The position numbers and the translations under genes were made by a program. The notes below the pieces were generated by a model. It did not search any database. It saw only the letters and a list, made by a program, of their open reading frames with translations, and had not been told where the DNA came from. DNA of 64,000 nt from Bombyx mori. Its lineage: Eukaryota; Arthropoda; Insecta; Lepidoptera; Bombycidae. Below are positions 47,001 to 60,236 of the stretch, piece after piece; the first letter of the stretch is position 1, and each line of letters starts with the position of its first letter. The stretch is taken from assembly GCF_030269925.1 (NCBI RefSeq), contig NC_085112.1, forward strand, positions 6,511,501-6,575,500. Direction: 5' to 3'.

Positions 47001-49722
47001 GGGCGCGGCGGGCGGAGGTGTGCGACTAAAGTTTTGGGTATTGATTGAATATGAGTCGGATTAGTGGCTAATGATCAACAATTGGGCGTCGGGCACCTTA
47101 ATTGAGCCTATGTTTGGACGTAACACGACGGGGTGCTTTTATTCTTGGAATTTATTTCACCCCCCACACTGTACCACCACCTCTGCATTTCTAACAGTCA
47201 CGAAGAAATTTTATCCGAATAAAAATACAGTAAGGTTCTGTAGTTTCGATTAAGAGAAACGCCGAATGTAAGAATTTCAAGAATTTTGACGATACCGATT
47301 TTCATCTCAATTTAAGCTTTAGCATAAAGCCAAAATGATGAAACTTAAATTCAATTTTCGAAGTCCTGCGAATAGGCTTATGAAGCCATCACGCGAGGCT
47401 AACCCTAATCTATGTAGACGCGGTGTCGTGAGTCGACTCTATCAGTGAGTTAGCGAGTCGTTGATGTACATTTCGAGAATGTCTACATCACGCGCGTAAC
47501 GTTGTTTCTATTGTGTAAGTAATCTAGTTTTCTACCTATTAAATTATCCATAACAATTTACCTATACACTATTTACAAATACTTTCAATATATATTTAAA
47601 TAAAGTACATTGAAGGTGTTAAATATTGCCAAAAAGATCATGTTCTAGCACCAGAAACAAGTCCTTTTTGTTTTTATGACTAAAAAAGCTTTGTTCTTTT
47701 TTTTAATATATCCATTCCCGACGTTATCTTTTAATTTATTGGTCTTTTTTTCGTATAAAATGTACCTACTTATGTCTTAACTGACAACAGTCGAATACTA
47801 TTTACGTAGGAATGTTTTGCATCTAAAAACTCTGTTAATCAAACATATTTCTCCTAGTTTCAAGACGCGTCAATATCTGATCGATCAGACGCGGTCCCTC
47901 TGTATTTATTTCACACAGCTACACAAAATGTACACTTGCGTACACTAAAGTATATGTAGTTTAGGTAAGGATTAAAATTGTTTACATAAAATTTGTAGTT
48001 ATTGAAAAAAAAAATTCAAATTATTTTAATATCTAAATCTCTTTATTAATTAGAAATTGGAATTATTATTACCTATTTCATTACTTATTTATTACCTATT
48101 CTAGATAAACTAAATTTTGATTTCCTTTGTTTCCTGTACCTAGGTATAAGTTAGACTTCTTTGTGAATAAATAAATATGAACCCCAAAGCAGTAAATGTT
48201 AGAATTTACACATTTGCTTGGTAAATTAATTCATTCCAAGAAACCACCTTTCCAAGAAAAATAGCAGTTTTTTTTTTGATAAATTTTGTTTCCTTATAAA
48301 CCTATAGAGAAAATACGAAAGTATGTATTTTTGGATATCTGTTCATGTAACAATGGCTGAAAAAAATTGGAAGAAATCTTTCCCAGATATTATTTAACAT
48401 CGCGTATATTTTATATGACAAGTGTCCGTTGGTTTACGATTTTGCCTACCAAAAGTTATGAATCAGAGAGTGGTGCAATAATATTTTTACCCGAAAATAT
48501 GCAACGTGTTTCGTTCTATACCTATATAGTATAAATTTAACACAGATTTAATCGTGGGGCCTTTGCAATAGTTGCATAAAAACAAATACAACAAGCAAAT
48601 TGTTTACTTTTAGTCCATACCTAATTTGCTAATCTTCTGTAACTAATCTCTGAAAATATTGTTTGGTAAATTTGCAAATATTTTATTTGGTTATTTCCAA
48701 TATTTTGACCGCCAGTGTATAAGACTAGACGATATTATCGTACAGACTGCACCCACCTACACATCGTCGATCTACCTACAAATGTAGAAGAAATATGTAC
48801 ATATATGCTTCTCTACCTGCCCGGGCGAGCTCCTATCTACGATAGTTGAATAACAAAACGTTTTATGAACTCGGGAACCTTATTTTTCCAACAACGGTTT
48901 TATTGTTAGTCGTGAATCTATTGATTGAAAAAGTTTTAAGCATGTTCTTCAGAAATATCATATTATATTGAAAGAAATAACTTATATCTTATAATGGATA
49001 ACGGAAATTTATTTATCAAGTAAAATAACCGCAAATTTACCGAACAAAATTTTCAGATATTAGTCTCTATACCAACCTATCTACCTATCTATAAAATTTA
49101 ACACCTTAATCCTATAAAATCTTGCATACTTTGAATATCAAAATTTAGCATCGTTAACAAAACTCGGGCTTCTGAAGCACCTGAAACATTTTATTAAAAT
49201 TTTCAACCCTTTACAATGCTGACAGAGGCGGAAATTTCCGGAGGCTCGCAAAAAGAGAGACATTAAAGGGGTCTTAAGGCCTTAACTCTCTTGGAAGTAT
49301 TCGTCTGTCTTGCATAGAAACACGGCATGAAACTTTAATTTATTTAAGCTTTTTGACTAAGATACAAATGTTTAAGCAAGATGATGAATAGGGAAGGAAT
49401 TTAATTCGTGATAAATTTAAACAAAAGTAAATTGAAATACAAATCAACGAATGTAGCAAATCTTTGAATCTTTTTATATGTACAAAATTCTTACTAATTT
49501 TTACTACATTCATTTATGACTAGACTACGCGAAAATGAAATATTGAAATAACAATCAGAGTGAAATTCGTGGATCTATTAGAGCGACCTCGAACTTCTTC
49601 CCCGTATATTAAGTCTATTTTAACAACACGTTTGGTTGACGGGATCGTATTCTCATCGTAAGTTCAGGATTCGGGATGCTATATGGGACTTAATCCCAAT
49701 GGTTGTGTACTGTTAAAAATGC
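47001..49722. other. No identifiable gene
   Basis: 47080-47480 remains moderately GC-rich and may belong to the same regulatory region. Beyond it the DNA is AT-rich and featureless by eye. Confidence 0.35.
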
Positions 49723-50097
49723 TTTTTTTATTGCTTGGATGGGTGGACGAGCTCACGGCCCACCTGATCTTAAGTGATTACCGAAGCCCATAGACATCTA
49801 CAATGTAAATGACGCCAACAATGTAAAAGGTGGGTACCTTGAGACATGACTTGTAAGGTCTCACTTAACAGTAGGTACAATGGCTGCCCCGCCCTTCAAA
49901 CCGAAACACATTACTGCTTCACGGCAGAAATAGGCAGGGTGGTGATACCTACCCGTGCGGACTCACAAGACATTCTACCATTAGTAATTACGCAAATTAT
50001 AATTTTGCGGGTTTGATTTTTATTACACGATGTTATTCCTTCACCGTAGAAGTCAATCGTGAACATTTGCTAAGTACGTATTTCATTAGAAAAATTC
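49723..50097 (-). mobile_element. Bm1-type SINE, nearly complete body without head
   Basis: Minus-strand copy extending to gtacgtatttcattagaaaaattc at the right. A small duplication near 49806-49850 (a repeated caatgtaaa word around gacgccaa) makes it slightly longer than its relatives. Confidence 0.92.
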
Positions 50098-52542
50098 GAA
50101 GCCTACTGAGAAAATAAGAAAATTGCCAACATAAAATATCGACAAATTATCTGATAATGCCTATACTGTATTTCTGTCTACAATAAGCGCATCGCCAAAG
50201 ACAAAGAGCCTTATAGACGGGTTGCAGGGGCGGGGGTCGCTTCCACGGCTGTAACAATTTTACGATCGGATATAGGCATCGCTCATGCGCGGTGCAGCCT
50301 CTCACTTGTAGTATTTGCATCAGATTATCGACTGGATGTCCGGTCCCAGGTCTCATGTAATGTGTGAGACATGACGTCTATCTCGACTCTTTAGTTTTTG
50401 AAATAATTTACAGATTTAATTAAAACTATCTTTACGTTTTGTTCTCGTGTTTTTTATTGTCACTATTCTATTTTAGTTTTTTCGAATAGTTTACAGTTTT
50501 TCCGGTCACGGATGAGTAAGGTGTAGTTTTTCAACTTTTGTATGTTGTGCTACCGTCTATTTCTCTATAAAATATTTCAAGGCTTTTAGATTTCACACAC
50601 AACGAACTAACAGTATCTTGATGTCTGATAGTTTATTTCGTATAAAAGGATACCAGGTGTCAGATAAGCGCCAACCATCTTCCCTATTAAACTTAGAGTT
50701 TTTTTTTTCAATGCCATTGCGCACCAAACATGGAATTAATTTGTTTTCTTTAAGGAGTATTTGGATTTTGTCTACGACTCGCAATAATCGAAAAAAGCGA
50801 TATTTAGTATTTAGTGATATTTATGATATTTAATCATTATCTTTAACCCTGATACGTACATCATGATATAAAATGATGCTTCCTTAGATCAAATACAATT
50901 CAAGAATTTTCAATTGAAAATGTATCTGTATTAGTTCGGACTATTTATAAATGCTTCATTTACATTCAATTCATTAAAATTATTAATTCTAAGATTATAA
51001 GATATAAATTCTTAAAAAATATTTGTATTTGCTCTTCATTTACCTTTTCATTTACCATTTCATGGATTTTCATTTTAATTCCAAAATAGACTTGGATTTT
51101 GTCTAAGAATGTTTCCAGAATTCACGAGTCCCTATGTAATATTTGGGAATTGGAAATAGTTATGTTTTAGGTATTACCATTTATAGCTTTTATTGCCACT
51201 AAAAAGAAATGTGCTGCTGGGTCTCAGAATAAAAATTGTTTAGTGACTCTAATACCTAAACAAATAATGAAGAACAAAGTTTGTACATAGTCATCGTTAT
51301 TCATACTTAAATTGCTCAGTGACTACGCGTCAACTCCCATTAAGTGACATAGTCAATATTTCACAATTTATTCAATTGTAATAATCTGAAGACTGTCACG
51401 ATTCAATTGTTCGATTACAGGATGTAGAAATTCTTAAGTATTTGTCATTATCAGTCCATAATTGAAAAAGATGAGTTCTTAATGCAATAACCTACTTTGA
51501 TAACTTAGGTATTCAACAAAATTACAGGGTAATTTAGAATAAAAGTAATATAATATAAATATCGTAAAGCATATTGTATTTCCACTTATATTAATTTTGT
51601 TTTTTTGTGTGGAATATTCATCACATTTGTTGAAACTTTATTTTTTTTAAATTGCATTTCGTGATTGAAAAAATCCACTATACGACTAAGAAACTACCTG
51701 TACAAGGAGACAAAAACGAGCAAACCAAAAGGTGAGGCAGTCGGTATAAACGCAAAATGGTATATAAAGCGAATGGAAACGATACAAATGCATTTTATCT
51801 CACAATTTAGGAGACAAGTCGGTCATTGTAACCGATCCGAATCAGTATTACAGTGTTGCAGCCATTTTTGCCGTAGGGCTGACCAATGAAAGGTTTCAGT
51901 CAATGCATGTATGAGTGAAATTGCATATATGATGAAATTCATCGTAATCTTAGCTCAGTGTCCTAGCTTTCCATTAGACAGTAGGCAGAAATATCAGATG
52001 GAAAGATTACTTGGAGAACACTTGGTATTCTGTGACTATCTCGTGAACTCCAAAGTCTTATTTTGTCTTATTTATTCATTTTATAATTATTTATAGTACA
52101 TATTATTAACGAATAAGAAATCAAATGTAAGATGTAATACATATATTATTATGTAGTTATATGTAATAAATAATATAACGGATATCTTATTATTGAATTT
52201 TTTACAAATAGGTAGTGTGGTGATACGTACATGAGCTCACAACACAAAATATTCAATATCAGATAAAATTTTGTTGGCTATGTTATATTATTATTTAATA
52301 CTTACTTTTATTGCCTACAAGGGCAATAAAAAAAAGGCTTAATATTCTAGATGAATTACCAGAGTAAAAACATTTTGTAGTACTATTTTATTTGGCTTAG
52401 TACTCAAGCGTTTTTTGTAGTTTTTAAACTATGATATATTTACGGGTATGATTGAACTCGTGTTGAAACATAGACCATAATAGAGAGTAGGTTTGAGGAT
52501 CAAGTCCGAGTAATCCATCCATGTTTTGGTGACTATATTTGA
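50098..52542. other. No identifiable gene
   Basis: Short frames at 50147-50356, 50593-50833 and 51665-51889 are unrecognised. A lone tail-like word, tgcctacaagggcaataaaa, at 52311-52332 may be a minimal LINE 3' end. Confidence 0.35.
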
Positions 52543-52709
52543 CGGGAGAACTATCATCACCATCATCATCATCAACAGCCCAGTCGTCCACTGCTGGACA
52601 TAGGCCTCTCCCAATCCACACCACTATATAATAGGCTAGGTGGTGCGATGACCTCCGCACGGTGGCCGGCAAGAAGTGGATGAGGAGAGCCGCAGACCGG
52701 GAGAACTAT
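52543..52709 (-). mobile_element. Very short RTE-like LINE 3' end with 12-bp target duplication
   Basis: The insert (52555-52697), read on the minus strand, encodes the GEAYVQQWT terminus known from lepidopteran RTE-like elements. It ends in a (GAT)n-type tail, seen here as catcaccatcatcatcatc. It is bounded by a perfect direct repeat, cgggagaactat, at 52543-52554 and 52698-52709. Only about 143 bp of the element was copied. Confidence 0.85.
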
Positions 52710-53550
52710 AAAACTTATTTAATTTTTCATTGAACGCAAGTGTATTATACACAGCTGTGATCATACATGTGTGTGGTTTTGTTTTTATATTCGTGCTAGA
52801 TGCGTTTAAGCGTCTCTGATGGGATTAGTACGAAGCGTACTTAGCTCTTCATGGAACACTATGGAATTACACGACCAAATTAACAGCTGGGTGTGTATCA
52901 AATATTTAGTAATAATAACAGCGAAACAGGGAAGGGATTTACTAGCTAAATTACTACTAGCTAAATTATAGGTAATTCACTGAAGAACCAACATTACAGA
53001 AGATACTGTTTTCATGGTTTACGAGCGGTAGATTTGGTAAAAAAACAATTGAGTTCATGCTAAAATAAGTTCAAAGGTGACATCCCTGATTAAAGTATGA
53101 AATACAATTTACGTTTTTGTTGATACTGAATTTGCATGCGAGGCTGTACTTGGAAAAGCTATGAACTACTAAAATTATATGCCCTTTTAAATGTGTTAGG
53201 TACAATCCGCACCTACATTATAACAAGTTACATTTACGCTTAAGGTGTACGAATGCAGAACTTTTAATTTAATGGTTTTATATTAATTTGTTTATCAAAA
53301 TAAACTTAAGCGTTCAATATTTACATGAAACAAAATCGTAAATGAACTTTATGCTAGCTCGTCTGTTTCTTTGTGTGGCAATGGTTAAACCAATTTGAAT
53401 GTTATTTTGAGTGAAGCATTGGGAAAGTCAAAGTTTACCTTATAATTAATGAATGCTATAATTTAATCTCTTGCGATCGTATTTGTCAATGCGAATAATT
53501 GTAAGCAGCTAAAAAGACCGTTTGAATATTTTGATAAAATCTAACAGTAT
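52710..53550. other. No identifiable feature
   Basis: AT-rich; nothing supportable. Confidence 0.4.
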
Positions 53551-53690
53551 GGTTAGATTAGCTCACGTTCCATGCGGTGCTTAGTGGTTACCTACCGGAG
53601 TACATATACATCCCATTGTGAAGGCCATGAAGGTCCATAGACATTGAGACATACTCAATGTAGTATAACTACTGTGCTTTCAGTTACATA
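53551..53690 (-). repeat. Old Bm1-type SINE fragment
   Basis: ggttagattagctcacgttc, then gtgcttagtggttacctac and ggtccatagacattgag recall the Bm1 3' region on the minus strand. It directly precedes the LINE tail at 53704. Confidence 0.5.
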
Positions 53691-53703
53691 GTCACTATTT
53701 TTG

Positions 53704-53816
53704 CGGTAGGCACAGCGGCTTGGCTCTGCCCCTGGCATTGCTGCATGGGCGACGATAACTACTCACCATCAGGTGGGCCGTATGCTCGTCTGCCTACAAG
53801 GGCAATAAAAAAAAAA
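53704..53816 (+). mobile_element. Jockey-like LINE 3' tail only
   Basis: gcggtaggcacagcggcttg to gcctacaagggcaataaaaa. The usual gacgtccatggg reads as gcatggg, a 5-bp deletion. Otherwise close to the 18.0-kb copy. Confidence 0.9.
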
Positions 53817-56144
53817 TATTTGTATACGTATTGATGAAAAAATAGATTTACCTACATTAGGAAATAAAATACATGTCCAGAAGATGATAATCAAAATAAG
53901 TCTAGATTTGTATCTGAGTTATATTAGGAATCACTTTCCATACTATGGAAATTAATATATTTATCACAAATTAAGGAAACCCGGTCAAGTTTCCCTAAAA
54001 CTAACGCCAATTTCATGACACAACATTAAAAAAATAATTAAATACCTCTTCTGACGATTCTGAATAAAGCAACAAAATATTAGACGTCTCAAGTTATGCA
54101 CCTTCATATACTTGGCAATTTTCGTCAATTTTCATAAACTTTCTGCCATTCTTCAAGTGATGGCTTAGTTGAAAATAATTCCTGACCGATTTCACTTAAC
54201 TACTGCACGACGAAGATAGATTATTAAATTATTTCACTGATGATTCGTTTTACACTTACACACAAACATCACATAAGAAACAACAACCGTGTTTGAGCAA
54301 CATTAACATTTTGTGCTTGCTCCCTAGATGGTTGCAGACCGAAAAATTTCTGACAATGGTGATTTGCATGAAAACAGTCGCTCCATAGGACTCTCGACAA
54401 AAACAAAAAATGTTTGCAACCTACTTTCTAAATTATACAGTTGTCAATAAAAAGGAATTGTAAAGTTAAATAATTTGAAGCTTTACTGATGTGTTTGTGA
54501 AACCAAATTTAATTCGTTAATTTCAAAAATATTAAATTGAATCAATATTAAACTTTTTATGTTGGCTGTTCACTTGTTTAAAGTCAGTGTCAATGTATAA
54601 GCCTAAAAAACCTCATTTGCCAGAAAAAAAAATTATTATACTTTGGACGTTGCTTTGGTATCGAGGACTCATAAAACCTTAACACTAATATACCTATTTT
54701 CATCGCACGCGTCAAAATACCCATAATCCGCTTTACAAAGAGTCGAGAATAAACTGTGGTGATTCAAGCCAACTCTGTACTTATTAGTTGACGATATACA
54801 TAGGTACCTACTCTTTATAATGTAGGAAGTCGTTGAGTATTTAATGCAATTTGCATGTGAGCTTTAGTTTAATAGTTACGTAACGATGTGAGGTCGTGTT
54901 AACATGTGCGATAAATTTCTAGCTCAAGACAAGTTACGCTCCATTTAGCAAGATCATATTAGATTTAGAGTTAAAATATTGATTGTATACTATCGCTTTC
55001 GAAATATTGGAATAAGTCCAGCGCATTTGACCGCAAAATTAAACAGCAGTCTTGTGATTTTGAAGCGCATATTTAATGTAAGTCAATTTATAGCTTAATT
55101 GTATATTTTTTGTGACAAACTAAAAAAAAAACATTGAAGTTGAAATTTCTCACAAAAAATATATATTTGAAGAGCCACGCATTCGGTCACACGCATCCAT
55201 TTCGTATGATAATGTAATACTACTTAAAGAGGAATGGAATCCTGACTCAGATTATTTTTGGATACGAGGGGAGGATTTTTTTTCTTACTAGGTACTCGAG
55301 AGCTTGGTCTAATTTTCACTGTAAATATTATTTTTTCTATCGTTCTACGTATTACTTTACATCATGGATTATATTCGTAGCAGAATAAAAAGCTGTGATC
55401 GTTAAAATGCTCGATAAAAATTAACTAATTCAAATGTTCATAATATGATTTTAATTTAAAACCTAACTTATTTAAGCATAGCAATAAATTCATAAGAAGC
55501 AATATGTACACTTTATAAATAAAACATAAAATAAAATAAAATTATTCAGTAATATAGAAAAATTTAAAAGAATTTTATTGCTGTAGCAATTTTCAAGACA
55601 CCAAGCGTTTTTGAAAAATTAAAAAATATAAATTTAAAAACTAAAGCGAATATTTTCAATGTATACTTTCCTTTATTGAAGCTAGTAAATTAGCTACTTA
55701 CTATTTAAATAGAAAATATAAACCACCCACCCACACCGCCTTAAAATTATAACAAGTAAATGAAAACTCGCCAGTAGAGCTCAAGAACCTAATGCCTTTC
55801 GATATTCAAATTTAAAGTATCGATACCAGGTGCATTCGCCCCGGCTATCGTTTCAACGTACTCTCGTCTCGTTCGAGATTACTATCGGATCAGAGACGAG
55901 ATGGTGAAAGACATTTTTATGCAAATCAACCTAAATACACAGAGAGACTCACAATAACCCCTTCGAAGGCTTCAGAATAAATTGTTTCCAAAACAACTTT
56001 CGAAATTCGTTGTTATGCTAATTCCATGACACGTCAAGAAGTGCGTTGGAAATAGTTTTTACCATTTTATTCAATAATACTTGAGAGTGTGAAGTGAACA
56101 AATATTTTCATCTAAAATTTGAGATCTTGTGAACAGTCACACCT
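53817..56144. other. No identifiable gene
   Basis: AT-rich, with a slightly GC-richer part at 55830-55920. No gene or repeat was recognised. Confidence 0.4.
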
Positions 56145-56391
56145 TACTGGTAGTAGGACCTCTTGTGAGTCCGCGCGGGTAGGTACCACCGCCCTGCCTA
56201 TTTCTGTCGTGAAGCAGTAATGCGTTTCGGTTTCAAGGGTGGGGCAGCCGTTGTAACTATACTGAGACCTTAGAAATTATATCTCAAGGTGGGTGGCGCA
56301 TTTACGTTGTAGATATCCATGGGCTCCACTTAACACCAGGTAGGCTGTGAGCTCGTCCACCCATCTAAGCAATAAAAAGAAAAAGAAAAAA
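56145..56391 (+). mobile_element. Bm1-type SINE, 5'-truncated
   Basis: Plus-strand copy starting at the common breakpoint (actggtagtaggacctc) and ending in an impure A-tail (aataaaaagaaaaagaaaaa). A short segment before accaggtaggctg is deleted. Confidence 0.92.
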
Positions 56392-57192
56392 GTCATTTAA
56401 CATTATCTTAGGAACCTTGATGAAGGCTATACTTTCAGCTGATGATGACGATTGACACTAAAAACATCAACCATATTGGTTCTTAAAAACCATTGAAAAT
56501 GCATTGAAACATTTATTATGTGTGCTTTGAAATTAGACGCAATACTATAGTAATATTGTCGGCTTAACGCATTTTCCCGCGTAGTCATTGCAATAGTTAT
56601 TCCTCAAAGCTGTCTGTAAAAATTAGTAGATACATAAATATAATTACCATCAATTACATTACTTACCAACATTCATTATTATAGTTTAAGTGTGTTTGAT
56701 TAGAGGTACAAGAATGATTTAATATAAAACGCACCAAAACATATAATTAATTTCGAGCAAGCTAATCACAGTCCAATTATTCTTGTAAAAGCGAGATTGC
56801 CTCACTTTTCAATTATAAACTTCAAAATATTACCGACACACTATATAGTTCTTAAGTCGATCACACCAAGTTATAATAATTCAACTGTCAGAATGAAATG
56901 CTAACAAATTTGGAGGTTATATTCATGCCTGAAACTGGTTTCTGCTATACTACAGTAGGTAGGTATACAAATGTGCAATATACAAACTTCAGTGTATACT
57001 AAGCGCGTCCAGAGTCAAGACGCGTCCATAATAAGTTAAAGTTACCATTAAATTCTAACGAGAGAACATACATAGTTTTGCTAATAAATCTTAGGTGATC
57101 AGGGCATAGCGTCGCGCGTTAACTATTAAGAAGATTCAAATTGTTTATCGTTTTTTTTTTGAGACTGGTGTAATAGTAGTCATGTACTTACG
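56392..57192. other. No identifiable feature; possible intron
   Basis: AT-rich. It starts on its right side at the minus-strand GTAAGT donor of the candidate exon at 57193. Confidence 0.35.
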
Positions 57193-57332
57193 TTGTTGTA
57201 GTTATAGTTGTCAGTTGGACGGCAACAAGTCGCGTGATCTCCGTCGACACTCGCACATCACAATGCACCAGTCAACGTGTGTCCTTCCGTCTTGACACTA
57301 TCACTCGCGATCTACGCTCGCGAATGCGGACT
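57193..57332 (-). promoter_or_regulatory. Candidate promoter and noncoding first exon, minus strand
   Basis: The region 57193-57540 is GC-rich. On the minus strand, TCAGT at 57334-57330 matches the arthropod initiator with its A at 57332. At +28 to +32 the sequence is AGTGA, four of five matches to the downstream promoter element. The presumed exon ends at a consensus GTAAGT donor (57187-57192). It contains one short upstream reading frame and no long one, so it would be 5' UTR. The motifs were found by eye and the gene it would serve is unknown. Confidence 0.35.
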
Positions 57333-57867
57333 GATTTTTTTCTCGCGTAACGGCCCATTAAACTCGTAGATTTCCGTCTCGCTCGTTGGCGTGATAAACC
57401 AAAGAGGCGAGACAAAGAAAGGTTGCGGTTTATGGGTTGTTGATAGAATTGCTATCCGCTCTGTAACGTACCGCCGCCGTGTTGCATATTTTTACGCGCG
57501 GTAACCTTGTCGAGTGGTGCGAAGATGGCACCTGAAACGGGGGATTACAAAAATTTGATATTAATATTTATCAGTACACGTTTACGTATTTTAACACAAA
57601 AATGCTTTAGAATACAATTGGAGCTTTGTAATTGATCTCAAACACGCTAATTCTAAAAATGGGAAATCAAAGGTTGCGGGAAAACTATGCTGGTTAACTT
57701 ACATTCGAAATAAATAAAAAATATGTATTTACAAACGGTAGTAGAGAACTGTACAACCTATAAAATATCACTGGAAATATAATTTTTCATGAATGAGCTA
57801 TCTCGCAAATACGATTACTAACGTGATAGAACTACAAATATTCACAGAAACAATAAAAAAAACTTAC

Positions 57868-58056
57868 CTAACGACATTACAAGGCCACGGCGTGCAGCAT
57901 TATAACCCCGAAAGATGTTTAGGAAATATAGGCGTCGCCCAGAGCGCAGCCGTACATCTTGCTTTATATCGTCTACACCAGCATTGGAGAGCAGAACATC
58001 AAACGACGTTATGACCCCCGGACGTGCCGACCGTTCAGACGCCGACAAGGACAGAA
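57868..58056 (-). other. Candidate 189-nt exon, minus strand
   Basis: On the minus strand this GC-rich segment lies between a pyrimidine-containing acceptor (tctgtttactcgtgtag, AG at 58057-58058) and a consensus GTAAGTT donor (57861-57867). One frame is open throughout, giving 62 whole codons with phase 1 at both ends, and includes LSASERSARPGVITSFDVL and DDIKQDVRLRSGRR. The other two frames have stops. I do not recognise the peptide. The plus strand is also open over part of this block, so coding status is uncertain. It could instead be an upstream noncoding exon. Confidence 0.28.
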
Positions 58057-59880
58057 CTACACGAGTAAACAGATTGAAAGATATTTTTGCAGTTTCAATA
58101 CTTTTATTATCCGCTATACAAACAAACATTCGGATCGAATGTGTATGCGTTACGCGTCATATCGGAATTGCTGATTCCAACGTTTCGGTGACAAGTTTTC
58201 TCAACCGTATTTGGGCGTTGGCGCGACGCAGACCAGACGAACAATGTTTTTGAAATCTGTCGTGCCAGTTGTAGTGTAGTAACTGTAGTAACGTAACGAT
58301 TTACGTAATTGAAATTCTACGTAACTTGTAGACGACGTAGAGTTATTTGTAGACCTGACCTGACCCGGCATTCCGTCTAGTTAATTCAATTGAATCTTAG
58401 CAGGTTGAAAGTATTGATACTTTTGTCTTATATTGAGCTTATAGTGGGTCTATATGATAATATAAAGGAAGACGCTTATAATAGAAAATCTTATTTATAA
58501 TACTAAATTCCGCTAGTAATCAGAATTGCGTAATCCATTACTCCTGCTGCCCAACCTCTACTATTGGTATAACGTAATGAGAAACGACACTGATAGTTCG
58601 CGTCCTACATATTTCTGGATCTTATGGCTGAAGCCAGCGTCGTTTAAGTTGAGGGGCGTGAGTTCCTCTATCTATATAAGCTAATAAATAAAACTTTGGT
58701 CCCGCTTGAGGAAATAAGCTTAAGTACGTACTTTAAGTACTAAAGTTCGTTAAGAGGATATACGAACAGCGTCTATTATTTAAAAACCTATTTCTCTGTT
58801 CTCTTCCATGATAATAACACTAAAGCAAATGTTTTTGTATTGTATCATTTGCTGCTATGTCACTCACTCTATTTATTTTTCATATTAGTGTTTAGTAATT
58901 GCAATGTAATGCGTTTCTTCATATTTGAACATTGTCAAACATAAGCGTTTTTCACAGAAGTTAGATTACATACACCACATGTTTACGTACATCAATGGCC
59001 CATTTTCCCGCTTTTTTAGGCACTTACTTATTTAAGAGAGTTACTTCTTTCCATCTTACTCTCTTTTACGCTAAACAAAATCCGCTTCTTATAGTATCTT
59101 CTGAAAAAAATTAAAAATCAGTCCAGCATTGGCGTTGGAAATAATGGAATAACAAATGTCGATTCGGAATTGTTTGCATAAGCATTTTCAGTCTGGGCTG
59201 TTTTTGTTTGCTTTTATGCTCTATTTGACAGAGAAAGCAATACCCAATACCAATTAACAAAACCATTATGTTAAACGTATTCTCATCAACATCGAACAAT
59301 AAATATATAGATAATTTATGGATCAAATTTCATTGTTCAGATTTTTAATAAGCAAAGGAATTTTTAATATCGTAGATACAAATAAGAATGAAATTATTAA
59401 AAAATATAAACATAAAAAAGAGATAAACATCATAGACATTCGAACACTTCTGGATTGTTAAAGTATTCATGAAGACATTCCACCTTTTATAATGCAAAAT
59501 AAACAAGGTTCATCTTGCATTTTGAGGCAAAAAATTCAGCCATTTGAATGTAAATTTTCGAACACGAAGTCGGCAGGCAGCACGCGACTGCGACTGTTTT
59601 ATATACATTCGAACAAATTGAAACTTTGGTACGGAGCCAAGAGGATCATTCGCATATTACACTAGTGATGTCGCTAGAGACACTGTTTTAAAATTCTTGG
59701 AACGATTTTTTTCTGGTATCAATTTAGAATTTCAACATAAATTACAAAATTATTTGGTGATGCATTAAGAATTAGAAGTTTGTAGGTACCTAAAGCTCGG
59801 TGTGAGTAAGTTAAAAAAACAAGGACTATTCACATGAATCCTATAAAACCATACTAGTATTTTAATAGAATTTTTTGATA
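58057..59880. other. No identifiable gene; decayed SINE trace
   Basis: 58130-58260 continues the GC-rich zone. A plus-strand ggggcgtgagttcctctatc with a taagctaataaataaaa end (58655-58705) looks like an old Bm1 tail. The rest is AT-rich. Confidence 0.4.
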
Positions 59881-60236
59881 TTTTTATTTTTATTATTTTT
59901 ATTGCTTAGATGGGTGGACGAGCTCACAGCCCACCTGGTGTTTAAGTGGTTACTGGAGCCCATAGACATCCACAACGTAAATGCGTCACCCGCCTTAAGA
60001 TATAAGTTCTAAGGTCTGAAGTAAGTTACAACGGCTGCCCCACCATTCAAACCGCAACGCATTACTGCTCCACGGCAGAAATAGGCAGGGTGGTGGTACC
60101 CACCCGCGCGTACTCAAAAGAGGTCCTACCACCAGTAATTACGCAAATTATAATTTTTCGGGTTTCATTTTTCATTACACGATGTTATTCCTTCACCGTG
60201 GAAATCAATCGTGAACATTAGTTGAGTACGTACTTC
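59881..60236 (-). mobile_element. Bm1-type SINE, nearly complete body without head
   Basis: Minus-strand copy from the T-rich tail through to ttagttgagtacgtacttc at the right, lacking only the tRNA-like head region. One extra T in ggtgtttaagtgg. Confidence 0.92.

Noticed and set aside
47462..47495. Imperfect hairpin around tgatgtacatt and aatgtctacatca
   Set aside because: Only about 11 paired bases with a two-base bulge; too weak for an RNA gene.
50593..50833. Overlapping open frames on both strands
   Set aside because: Peptides unrecognised and both strands open, which is expected by chance; no splice or promoter context.
51755..51830. TATA-like box (tatataaag) before an open frame at 51911
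   Set aside because: No initiator at the right distance and no recognisable coding sequence; TATA words are common in AT-rich DNA.
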